A stretch of 14,160 nucleotides of DNA, taken from assembly GCA_016938395.1 (NCBI GenBank), contig JAFGUS010000041.1:1-14160 (forward strand). The letters are read 5' to 3'. The stretch's first letter is position 1; every line of letters begins with the position of its first letter. The stretch comes from Coriobacteriia bacterium. GTDB lineage: Bacteria > Actinomycetota > Coriobacteriia > Anaerosomatales > Anaerosomataceae. The notes beneath the pieces are model-generated. The model had not been told where the DNA came from, searched no databases, and saw nothing but the letters and a program-made list of their open reading frames with translations. Below, piece after piece: positions 1-6,872 of this stretch. The position numbers and the translations under genes were made by a program.

Positions 1-198
1 CCGCTCTCGGATGAGTACGAGACCGTTGCCGGCTGGGTGCTCTTCGAGCTCGGCCACATCCCCTCCGGCGGTGAAGTCGTGCAGCACGACGACCTTTCGG
101 TACAGGTCGACGCCGTCAGGCGGAGGAGGATCGCGCGACTTCGGGTATCAAGGACGAGGGACGCGGTTGCCGAGGGTGGCGCGCGCCCCGCTGTCTGA
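1..198 (+). CDS. C-terminal end of CNNM/hemolysin-type protein (CorC_HlyC domain), partial
   Basis: Frame 1 is open from the left edge to a TGA at 196-198, giving 65 residues; the start lies outside the window. The visible peptide has the signature of the CorC_HlyC transporter-associated domain that closes HlyC/CorC/CNNM-type membrane proteins: an 'EYETVAGWVLFELGHIP' stretch at residues 5-21, a 'GxxVxxDDLSVQV' strand segment, and an RRIARLRV strand close to the end. In the family this domain follows a DUF21 membrane domain and a CBS pair, and the proteins are linked to divalent-cation (Mg/Co) transport or tolerance. The last 16 or so residues beyond RLRV look like an unstructured tail. The next gene starts 43 bases downstream on the same strand. 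The family call is firm; substrate and full architecture cannot be seen. Confidence 0.85.
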   Translation, partial: PLSDEYETVAGWVLFELGHIPSGGEVVQHDDLSVQVDAVRRRRIARLRVSRTRDAVAEGGARPAV

Positions 199-204
199 TG
201 GTAT

Positions 205-222
205 CCGGGCGATTCCGCCCGG
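205..222 (+). other. Short GC-rich hairpin ahead of the toast-rack gene
   Basis: CCGGGCG (205-211) and CGCCCGG (216-222) form a perfect 7-bp stem around a 4-base loop, ATTC. It sits between the stop of the hemolysin-type gene and the ATG at 242. No T-run follows, so it is not a typical intrinsic terminator. It may be a weak pause or attenuator, or an mRNA processing or stability element. Its function is unknown. Confidence 0.4.
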
Positions 223-241
223 CACGACAATGGGGGACGAC

Positions 242-1456
242 ATGACCGGTCAAGAAAGTGCGCAGCCGACGTTCGAGGCAGGGGTGCAGGCGCCGCAGAC
301 GGCGACCCCGCCCCCGGTGACCCCACCTCCAGTGACCCCACCCGCCTCGCCTGTGAGCGGAGGCGGCTCGGGGGGCCACCGCGGAACGGTGCTCTGGGGG
401 ATCACGCTCATCGTCGTGGGCGGTCTGCTCCTCGTGAGTCAGTTCGTGCCGGGCATCGCGCTCTGGCGGTACTGGCCGCTCATCATCATCGCGATCGGCG
501 TACGTCAGGCACTCGGACCCACAGTGGGATCCTGGTCGATCAAGCACGGTGTCGACGGTCTGGTGACGATCGCCTTCGGTCTCGTATTCCTCGGGCAGAT
601 GCTCGGCTACCTGGGATGGAACGTATGGCTCAACATCCTCCGCCTGTGGCCTCTCCTGCTCGTCTCGATCGGCCTTGAGGTGGCAGGCAAGGGGCTGCGC
701 TCCGAAGCGGTGCGCGCACTTGGCGGCCTCGTGGTGATCGGCGGCCTTGCGTACGGTGCGCTCGTCCTGACACCGACGGGGTCGTGGATGCCGCTGGTGC
801 CGGTGACCGGTGAGTCCGAGGCGTTCGAGTGGAGCGAAGCGCACAGCCGGCGCGTCTCCGAGGGCGCGGCCGTGATCCGGGGCGGGGTGGGCCGGCTGAT
901 GGTCTCCGAGGGTCGTGATCTCGCCACCGCTGAGGGGCGCTCTCCGCTGGAGTCGGAGTTCGACGTCGTGGTCGACGGCGGAACCGCCGACGTAGAGATC
1001 AGCGCGGGGACAGGCGTCTGGGTTCCGACTGCGGACGAGGTTCGTCTTGATGTGACACTCGATCGTGACGTGACCTGGGACATCACCGTGGACGCCGGGG
1101 TCTCGCACTACGACATCGATCTGCGTGAGCTGCGCGTGCGTTCGCTCTCGCTCAACGCCGGGGTTTCCGAGGGCACCGTGACACTCGGCTCCTCGGCATC
1201 GTCGGGCCTGGGCGGCGCCGTGCCCGCTGACGTCGATGCGGGCGTCTCGGCGCTCACGATCCGGGTGCCCGGTGGCGACAACGTCCGGGTGAGCTTGAGC
1301 AGTGGGCTCTCGGGCATGACCACCCGGGGGACGTGGACGAGCAGTCGCGAGGGCGACACGAGGGTGTACGAGAGTGAAGGGTTCCGCGACTCCGGCACGT
1401 ACTGGGATATCGACATCACGTCGGGCATCGGCAGTGTCACCGTCGAGTACTACTAG
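242..1456 (+). CDS. LiaF-like membrane protein with toast-rack C-terminal domain
   Basis: A 404-residue protein. I chose ATG 242 because GGGGGA (232-237) lies just upstream; ATG 230 in the same frame is the alternative. Residues 1-46 are Pro/Thr/Gly rich with a repeated PPPVT unit. Five hydrophobic segments follow, at about 51-70, 76-90, 105-124, 132-148 and 158-177, as two-helix units of the LiaF/DUF5668 type. From about residue 195 the protein is polar and beta-rich, with repeated short strands of the form 'xAGVSxxxxxL', as expected of a LiaF C-terminal/DUF2154 toast-rack domain outside the membrane. LiaF and toast-rack proteins take part in envelope-stress sensing and often pair with PspC proteins, as here: the next gene begins 12 bases downstream. 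No sensor kinase or regulator is visible nearby, so a sensing role is inferred. The family call is good; the ligand is unknown. Confidence 0.75.
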   Translation: MTGQESAQPTFEAGVQAPQTATPPPVTPPPVTPPASPVSGGGSGGHRGTVLWGITLIVVGGLLLVSQFVPGIALWRYWPLIIIAIGVRQALGPTVGSWSIKHGVDGLVTIAFGLVFLGQMLGYLGWNVWLNILRLWPLLLVSIGLEVAGKGLRSEAVRALGGLVVIGGLAYGALVLTPTGSWMPLVPVTGESEAFEWSEAHSRRVSEGAAVIRGGVGRLMVSEGRDLATAEGRSPLESEFDVVVDGGTADVEISAGTGVWVPTADEVRLDVTLDRDVTWDITVDAGVSHYDIDLRELRVRSLSLNAGVSEGTVTLGSSASSGLGGAVPADVDAGVSALTIRVPGGDNVRVSLSSGLSGMTTRGTWTSSREGDTRVYESEGFRDSGTYWDIDITSGIGSVTVEYY

Positions 1457-1468
1457 GAGGTCGTCACC

Positions 1469-2140
1469 GTGACTGATCAGCAGCACCCCACCAATCCGGG
1501 CGAAGATCGCGACACCACCGGCTGGGTCATCCTCGGCGCAGTCCTCATCATCGCGGGATTCTTCCTCGGGGCACGGAACCTCGGCATCATCCCGTGGCCG
1601 ATCGGGCAGGTGTGGAACCTGTTCGTGAAGGCGCGCGTGGGAATCGGGATCGTCCTGCTCGGCGGTCTGCTGATCTGGTGGGCCCAGTCGGGGAAGGGCT
1701 TCCGCGCTCCGCAGCGCGGCATGAAGCTCTATCGCTCCCGCAACGACAAGTGGCTGGCCGGTGTGCTCGGCGGCCTGGCGGAGTACTTCGGTGCCGACGC
1801 GACGATGCTCCGGCTGACCTTTCTCGCGCTCGTCATCCTGTTCGACATCGGAGGGCTCGTGGCGGCCTACATCGTGATGGCGATCGTGGTGCCGCAGGCA
1901 CCGAAGGGTGTCGCACCCGCGCCCGCAGTGCCCGAGTGGCCGCAGGCGCCCGCCCCGGTTGCTCCCGCCCCTGCCCCGGCTGCACCGCCGGTCCCGGCAC
2001 CGCAACCCGAAGAGGCCGTTCCCGCTCCGGTTGCACCGGAGGCCCCCGTTGCTCCGGCCGCGGCCCCGGCGCCTCCCGCCGCGCCCGCACCTCCGGCTGA
2101 ACCCGCCGAGTCGGAGAGTCCTGACGCGGGCGGCCAGTGA
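1469..2140 (+). CDS. PspC-domain membrane protein
   Basis: A 223-residue protein with a GTG start, supported by a strong AGGAGG (1455-1460) that overlaps the previous stop codon. Residues 18-71 hold a membrane hairpin resembling the LiaF-like repeats of the preceding gene. Residues 84-143 form a clear PspC domain: 'GMKLYRSRNDKWLAGVLGG' leads into 'LAEYFGADATMLRLTFLAL', then a second hydrophobic stretch ending 'YIVMAIVVP'. From residue 146 to the end is a low-complexity Ala/Pro tail of about 75 residues with a few acidic residues, probably a flexible linker or wall-spanning tail. PspC proteins sense membrane or envelope stress in several phyla. The gene is translationally coupled to the amidohydrolase gene downstream (4-base overlap). 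Domain call firm; physiological role inferred. Confidence 0.85.
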   Translation: MTDQQHPTNPGEDRDTTGWVILGAVLIIAGFFLGARNLGIIPWPIGQVWNLFVKARVGIGIVLLGGLLIWWAQSGKGFRAPQRGMKLYRSRNDKWLAGVLGGLAEYFGADATMLRLTFLALVILFDIGGLVAAYIVMAIVVPQAPKGVAPAPAVPEWPQAPAPVAPAPAPAAPPVPAPQPEEAVPAPVAPEAPVAPAAAPAPPAAPAPPAEPAESESPDAGGQ

Positions 2141-3090
2141 GCGCGACGGTCGACGGCGCACGACAGGGGGATCGCTTCCCGTCGCAGGTGCCCGGCACCG
2201 CGCCGGGGGACATCGTCGACGCGCACGTCCACCTCTTCTCGCTACCGCTCTTTCGGGAGTTCGTCGAGCGCAATCCCGACGTGAACCCGCGTTGGAAGCG
2301 GGCACTCGAAGACGGGAAGTGGGGACGTCGCGGTGAGACACTGCCCGACCTCGACGCTCACGAGATGGCTGCGTGGTACGCGGCCCGTCTCGATGACGCC
2401 GGTATCGCCAAGGCGGTGGTGGTGTCAGTGCTGCCCGACTCGCAGTACACGCGCGATGTCATCGCGGCCTCGGGTGGACGCGTGGCGGCGCTCTGCAACA
2501 TCGATCCACGCTCGCCGGAGGCACCCGCGCTCCTGAGGCGTGAGATGGCCGCAGGATTCAAGGGCGTGAAGCTGCTGCCGGTTAACCGCTGCTACCACCT
2601 CTCCGATCCAGCGTGCCGGCCGTTCTTCGATACCGCGGCTGAGCTCGGCGCGGCGATCACGGTCCACTACGGCGTGACGGTCGATCCGCAGGGGGATCTG
2701 CGCTACGCAGACCCGACCGACCTCTCGCCGGTCGCGCGCGACTACCCCGACATGCCGTTCGTGATCGCGCACTTCGGGGCGGGGTACCTGCACGAGGCGC
2801 TGCGGCTCGGCTACCAATGCAAGAATGTGTGCCTGGACTCGTCGGGCACCAACAACTGGATGGATTACGACCCGAACGGGTACACGCTGGCGCAGGTGTT
2901 CGACCGCGCACTCACGGCACTCGGCCCCGAGCGCGTGCTCTTCGGCACGGACTCGGGCACCACGGGCCCGTACCGGAAGTGGATCGCGTACCAGCAGCGC
3001 CGCACGCTCGAGGAGCTCGGGCTCTCGGAGCACGATCGGGATCTCGTCCTTCGGGCGAACGCGGTGCGCATCTTCCGGCTCGACGGCTAG
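2137..3090 (+). CDS. Amidohydrolase-family TIM-barrel metalloenzyme (amidohydrolase_2 type)
   Basis: A 317-residue protein whose GTG start overlaps the PspC stop codon. It carries the expected metal-site pattern of amidohydrolase_2 (ACMSD/decarboxylase-like) enzymes: DAHVH with His30 and His32 on strand 1, Lys145 in 'FKGVKLLP', His177 in 'ITVHYG', His212 in 'FVIAHFG' and Asp272 in 'VLFGTDSG'. Strand 4 is a Lys, consistent with a carboxylated-lysine or mononuclear site variant. Length is normal for the family. There is no signal peptide or TM segment, so it should be cytoplasmic. The substrate cannot be inferred: hydrolases and nonoxidative decarboxylases share this fold. Its place in a cluster with envelope genes may only reflect compact gene order. 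Family call firm, reaction unknown. Confidence 0.8.
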   Translation: MSATVDGARQGDRFPSQVPGTAPGDIVDAHVHLFSLPLFREFVERNPDVNPRWKRALEDGKWGRRGETLPDLDAHEMAAWYAARLDDAGIAKAVVVSVLPDSQYTRDVIAASGGRVAALCNIDPRSPEAPALLRREMAAGFKGVKLLPVNRCYHLSDPACRPFFDTAAELGAAITVHYGVTVDPQGDLRYADPTDLSPVARDYPDMPFVIAHFGAGYLHEALRLGYQCKNVCLDSSGTNNWMDYDPNGYTLAQVFDRALTALGPERVLFGTDSGTTGPYRKWIAYQQRRTLEELGLSEHDRDLVLRANAVRIFRLDG

Positions 3091-3113
3091 GCGGCGCGAA
3101 GGGCGGTGGGAGC

Positions 3114-3941
3114 GTGAGCTGGGGCAAGCACAACGAGGAGCGCGAGTACGACGAGCTTGTCAACTGGGACGCGCGCCTCACACGCGAGGGCCCGTTCTTC
3201 CGGCGCCTGTTCGACGAGCACGATGTCCGCTCGGTGGCCGACGTGGGTGCGGGTAGCGCTCGGCACTCCATCATGTACCGGTCGTGGGGCCTGGACGTGA
3301 CGGCGATCGATCCGAGCGCCGACATGCTCGAACTCGCGCGCGAGAACGCCGAACGGCTGGGAAGTGACGTGCGCATCGTCGAGGGGGGTTTCGGGGACGT
3401 TGCGCGCATCGTCGGCGGCCCCGTCGACGCGGTCACCTGCACCGGCAACGCGCTTCCGCATGTGCGGTCGCTCGAGGGGCTCAGAGAGGCGCTTGGGGAC
3501 TTTGCTGCAGCACTCCGGCCCGGCGGGGTGCTCGTGCTCCACTACCTCAATCACGATCGACTGGTGACGCAGCGCATCCGCACGATGTCGCCCGTCTTCC
3601 GCGAAACGCCGGCCGGCGACAAGTTCTTCCTGCGCCTGCTCGGCTACACGCCGGAGGGCGATGGCGTCCTCTTCGACTTCGTCACGCTCGTGCGCGACGC
3701 GGACGTCCGCGAGACGCCGCACACGATCGAGAGCTGGCCGAAGACGCTCGAGGACGACCCCACCGGTGGCTGGAGCTTGCGATCGCGCCGTTCACTTCAC
3801 TTCGCGATGCCGCTCGAGCTCATCAAGGCAGAACTCGAGCGCGCCGGCTTCGGTGACGTACAGGCGCTCGGCGACCACGCGGGGCGCCCACTCGACGTCG
3901 ACACCGACGAGAGCATGATCGTCGTGGCAGTGCGCGGCTGA
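3114..3941 (+). CDS. Class I SAM-dependent methyltransferase
   Basis: A 275-residue protein. I chose GTG 3114 because the protein family begins near 'MSWGKHNEEREYDELVNWDARL', and a GGGCGG stretch lies at 3101-3106, 7 bases upstream. The frame is open further upstream, but that part overlaps the amidohydrolase gene and looks like a shadow. Motif I is 'VADVGAGSARHS' (residues 41-52), with the acidic end of strand 2 at 'AIDPS' (64-68), the post-motif 'VDAVTCTGNALPHV' (104-117) and 'LRPGGVLVLHYLNHDRL' (134-150). This is the Rossmann methyltransferase layout of the Methyltransf_25/11 or glycine N-methyltransferase-like group. The substrate is unknown. It follows the amidohydrolase by 23 bases and is probably in the same transcript. 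Its stop is 2 bases from the convergent Maf stop. Confidence 0.85.
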   Translation: MSWGKHNEEREYDELVNWDARLTREGPFFRRLFDEHDVRSVADVGAGSARHSIMYRSWGLDVTAIDPSADMLELARENAERLGSDVRIVEGGFGDVARIVGGPVDAVTCTGNALPHVRSLEGLREALGDFAAALRPGGVLVLHYLNHDRLVTQRIRTMSPVFRETPAGDKFFLRLLGYTPEGDGVLFDFVTLVRDADVRETPHTIESWPKTLEDDPTGGWSLRSRRSLHFAMPLELIKAELERAGFGDVQALGDHAGRPLDVDTDESMIVVAVRG

Positions 3942-3943
3942 GA

Positions 3944-4630
3944 TCAGGGCACGGTGCCGTCCGCACGCACGCTGCCGCACACGCGCGGCCCGAGGAGGCA
4001 TCGCCTGTCGAGCGCGGCATCGCACGGCGCCACAGGCGGCGTGAGCCCCTCGGGCACACGTCCCGCGCGGCCGGACGCGAGCTCGGCGTAGAGGTGGCAG
4101 AGCGGCAGCCCCGCGACGTTCTGGAAGCACTCGTCTTCGGCGACACTCGCCAGATGGTGCTCGATGTTGTACGCCCCGGCGCATCCGAGCGCCTCGCCCC
4201 GCGCGATCCACGACTCGATCGCGGCAGCGTCGAGCGCGCGCATCTGCACAACCGTCGTCACGGCGAAGGTGTCGGGGGAGTCCGCTCCTGCGGGCAGCAG
4301 CGCTACCCCGGTCACGACGTCGTGCGTGCGCCCCGAGAGCAAGCGGAGCATGCGGCGGGCGTCGTCGGCGCCAGCCGGCTTGCCGAGCACGCGTCCGTCG
4401 GAAACGACCACAGTGTCGAACGCGAGCACGAGCGCCTCACCGCCGAGCGCAGCACGTGCGGCTACGGCCTTCTCTGCCGCGAGTGAAGCCGCGAGATCGG
4501 GCGGGGCGAGCGGAGCCGTGAGGTCCTCGGGGGTGTCGACCGCGGCGTGGGACACCTCGAAACCCAGCCAGCCGATGAGGCGCCGGCGGCGGGGAGATGC
4601 TGATGCAAGCACGGCGGGGGAGACGCTCAT
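3944..4630 (-). CDS. maf: Maf-family nucleoside triphosphate pyrophosphatase with Cys-rich C-terminal part
   Basis: A 228-residue protein. Start ATG at 4630 places the family's N-terminal motif 'LASASPRR' at residues 8-15. Maf enzymes hydrolyse NTPs (dTTP/UTP or m7GTP and modified bases) to NMP plus PPi, removing non-canonical nucleotides; some members affect septation. Visible family motifs are SASPRR, 'LAFDTVVVSDGRVLGKP' (69-85, with Asp72 and Lys84), 'SGRTHDVVTGVAL' (99-111) and 'NVAGLPL' (171-177). The usual 'AGAYxIQG' motif reads 'AGAYNIEHH' here (151-159), so the usual Gln is Glu. The protein is about 30 residues longer than typical Maf. All six cysteines (150, 168, 178, 203, 211, 218) lie in the last 80 residues. 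It is convergent with the methyltransferase gene and divergent from the HEAT gene. Family certain; substrate class not assigned. Confidence 0.87.
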   Translation of the reverse strand: MSVSPAVLASASPRRRRLIGWLGFEVSHAAVDTPEDLTAPLAPPDLAASLAAEKAVAARAALGGEALVLAFDTVVVSDGRVLGKPAGADDARRMLRLLSGRTHDVVTGVALLPAGADSPDTFAVTTVVQMRALDAAAIESWIARGEALGCAGAYNIEHHLASVAEDECFQNVAGLPLCHLYAELASGRAGRVPEGLTPPVAPCDAALDRRCLLGPRVCGSVRADGTVP

Positions 4631-4638
4631 GCTCAGCG

Positions 4639-4667
4639 ATGATAGCACCGCACGCCGCGAAACGGCA
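4639..4667 (-). promoter_or_regulatory. Candidate maf promoter, nearly leaderless
   Basis: On the minus strand, TATCAT (plus-strand bases 4639-4644) is a good -10 hexamer, with a moderate TGCCGT at 4662-4667 spaced 17 bp upstream. The -10 ends only 8 bases before the maf ATG, so transcription would begin at or within one or two bases of the start codon. Leaderless mRNAs of this kind are common in Actinobacteria. No convincing Shine-Dalgarno precedes this ATG, which agrees. Confidence 0.45.
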
Positions 4668-4671
4668 TAAT
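4666..4671 (+). promoter_or_regulatory. Candidate -10 element for the HEAT/HD-GYP operon
   Basis: CATAAT is close to the TATAAT consensus and lies 38 bases upstream of the ATG at 4704. This would give a leader of about 26 nt containing the GGGAGAGG Shine-Dalgarno at 4693-4700. No good -35 is seen at 16-18 bp upstream. The element partly overlaps the candidate -35 of the divergent maf promoter, so the two could compete. Confidence 0.35.
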
Positions 4672-4703
4672 CGTGTGAGTGCCGTCGCACCAGGGAGAGG
4701 CAG

Positions 4704-6872
4704 ATGCAAGAAGGCGTGGGATACGGTGCCGTGCACCAGGCCGAGCGCGCGCCCGACGTGGTCGAACGCCTCGTCAAGCAGCTCCTCGTCCTGCACAAGG
4801 CCGTGAAGCTCTATCCACCCACGAGCGACATCCCGCGCGATAGCGCCGCCGACGTCCTGGGCGCACTCAGGACGGTCCTGCGAGAGCGTCCAGACGTACG
4901 CTTCCAGGTGACCAAGGACGCGCTGCTCTACAGCGCCCTTCCGGTGCTTCCCGGACAGCGTCCGTTCGAGAGCTTCGCACGGGAGTTCTACAACCGTAAC
5001 GTCGCGGAAGTACGCTTCCATGCCACCGTCACCGCCAAGCAGCTCATCGACTTCCTAGCCGTGCTCCAGGAACCACCCGAAGTTCTGCACGCATCGGGCG
5101 GTCTGGAGCAGCGTCTCTGGGACCTGCAGGTGGACGGTGTGACCGTCGTTCCGATATCCACCAGGATCGTCGACTCCGATGGAGTCGAAAGTGAGATGCT
5201 CGAAGAGTCCGACGACTGGCCCCCTGCCCACGACCGCATCGACGAGCTCGTGCAGGCCGCCTACGGCGCTCACCCGCGCGACCAGCGGGTGCTCGTACGC
5301 GTCATGCAGAACCCGCGGCTCGTGTCGCGCTACCTCGGTGAGCTGGCGTCCTCCGGCCGCACCGGGCGCTCGCTCGTCAATCTCATGTCCGGCCGCGTCG
5401 TGTCGCTCGCGCACTCGGCCTTCGGCGAGCTCGCCGAGGACCAGCCGGCGCTCTTCCGCTCGATCGCCGAGAGTCTGCTCTCGCTCGACCCGCAGCTTCG
5501 GCGTGACATCCTCGTCGAACGCCTGCTGCCCGACGCGCGCCTGGATGAGGCGATCGCCGGTGTGCTGCGGCAGTTCGAGCTCGGCGAGTTGTGCAGCGCG
5601 CTCGTGGAGGGGATGAGTCCGGACCCCGTGTCGCGCGACGGGATCTCGCGCGCCATACGCAACCTCGCCGTCATCAGCCTGCGACCCAAAGACGAGGTGC
5701 TGGGCGCAGCCGAGACGGCGCTGCGCGAGGCGGGTGCCGATGAGACCACGATGGCCGCGGTGCTCGAGAACGCGGCCCCGGTGCGGTTGCGCGTGGACCC
5801 CGAGAAGGCGAGCGGGAACGAGAGCGTCGAGAGTGTCCTGCGTCTCGTCGATCTCGCCCCGGTGGCCGCCGAGGCGGTCGACGAGGGAGTCGCCGATATC
5901 CGCGCGGAGGTGGCAGCGGGCATCACGGACGGCGACATCATGCTCAGCATGGTGACCCTGGCGGCCATCGAGCGCCGTCCTGACGTGTTCGCGCAGCTTA
6001 TGGTGCTCGTGGAGGACGGCCTGGGCTTGCTGCTCGAGTGGGGCGAGTACGAGGCGGCGGCCGATGCGGCAGCGGCGTTCGCAGCGCTCGAGCGCGACGA
6101 GACCCTCGATGCCGAGCAGCGGGCGCGGGTGAAGCGCGCGCTTATCGCCATGGCCGACGTCCGCCACATGCGCGAGCTCAACGCCGCGCTCCGCCGCTAT
6201 GACATCGGCTCGTCGGAGTACCGCGCGTGCTACCGCCTCATGCTGACACTCGGCGCGCTCACCATCGGCCCATTGCTCGAGGTGCTGGCCGACGAGCCCG
6301 ACATGGCGGCGCGCAAGGCGATGGTTGACCTCATCTCGGACATGGCGCCCCGGCACATCGGTGAACTAGCTGACCGCATCTCGGACCCGCGCTGGTACTT
6401 CGTCCGCAACGTGGTCGCCATCCTGGGCTCCACGAGGCGGTCGGAGGCGTTGCCGCACCTGAACCGCACGCTTCGACACACCGATGCGCGCGTGCGTCGC
6501 GAGACCATCCGTGCGGTCGTGGCTATCAAGGACCGGTTCGCGACCGAGATGCTCATCGCCGCACTGGCCGACGAGGACCCCCAGAACGCCGGCCTCGCAG
6601 CACGACTGCTCGGCACGCTCGGCGCGCGTGGGGCGTTCCCCGCACTCGCTGCGGTGGCCCGCGGCGATGGGCGCGGCAACCGCGAACCCGGAGTGCGGAT
6701 CGAGGCGATCGAGGCACTCGGCAAGCTCGGCATGCCCGAAGCGGCGGATGTGCTGCGCGACATCGTCCGACAGCGCGGTATCATGCGGGCGGGGCGTGTG
6801 CGCGAGATCAAGTCGGCGGCGGCGGCGGCTCTCGCAGCGGTCGAGCGCGCTCGCGCGGCGGGAGGTGCCTGA
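4704..6872 (+). CDS. HEAT-repeat protein sharing an N-terminal domain with the adjacent HD-GYP protein
   Basis: A 722-residue soluble protein; ATG 4704 has GGGAG (4693-4697) at good spacing. Residues 20-155 contain 'LLVLHKAVKLYPPTSDIPRDSA', then 'VRFQVTKDALLYSALPVLPG', 'FYNRNVAEVRFHATVTAKQL' and 'GGLEQRLWDLQVDGVTVVPI'. The same order of motifs occurs in the next gene product. A helical middle (about 175-480) follows. The C-terminal part (about 510-715) consists of HEAT/PBS-type helical repeats such as 'HTDARVRRETIRAVVAIK', 'DPQNAGLAARLLGTLGARG' and 'GVRIEAIEALGKLGMPEAAD'. HEAT repeats usually form protein-binding scaffolds. The stop codon overlaps the ATG of the HD-GYP gene by one base (TGATG), so a shared pathway or complex is likely. 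No catalytic motif is seen. The function is unknown. Confidence 0.75.
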   Translation: MQEGVGYGAVHQAERAPDVVERLVKQLLVLHKAVKLYPPTSDIPRDSAADVLGALRTVLRERPDVRFQVTKDALLYSALPVLPGQRPFESFAREFYNRNVAEVRFHATVTAKQLIDFLAVLQEPPEVLHASGGLEQRLWDLQVDGVTVVPISTRIVDSDGVESEMLEESDDWPPAHDRIDELVQAAYGAHPRDQRVLVRVMQNPRLVSRYLGELASSGRTGRSLVNLMSGRVVSLAHSAFGELAEDQPALFRSIAESLLSLDPQLRRDILVERLLPDARLDEAIAGVLRQFELGELCSALVEGMSPDPVSRDGISRAIRNLAVISLRPKDEVLGAAETALREAGADETTMAAVLENAAPVRLRVDPEKASGNESVESVLRLVDLAPVAAEAVDEGVADIRAEVAAGITDGDIMLSMVTLAAIERRPDVFAQLMVLVEDGLGLLLEWGEYEAAADAAAAFAALERDETLDAEQRARVKRALIAMADVRHMRELNAALRRYDIGSSEYRACYRLMLTLGALTIGPLLEVLADEPDMAARKAMVDLISDMAPRHIGELADRISDPRWYFVRNVVAILGSTRRSEALPHLNRTLRHTDARVRRETIRAVVAIKDRFATEMLIAALADEDPQNAGLAARLLGTLGARGAFPALAAVARGDGRGNREPGVRIEAIEALGKLGMPEAADVLRDIVRQRGIMRAGRVREIKSAAAAALAAVERARAAGGA

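Noticed and set aside
301..345. Short tandem repeat (PPPVT-coding units)
   Set aside because: Only two to three imperfect units in a Pro-rich linker; ordinary low complexity in a membrane-protein N-terminus.
116..2341. A 741-codon open frame on the minus strand
   Set aside because: It lies antisense to three genes with recognisable domains, and its translation is Arg/His/Gly-rich low complexity with no motif. Long antisense frames are expected in such GC-rich coding DNA.
5055..6356. A 433-codon minus-strand frame under the HEAT gene
   Set aside because: Arg/His/Glu-rich composition and no domain; a shadow of the HEAT-repeat gene.
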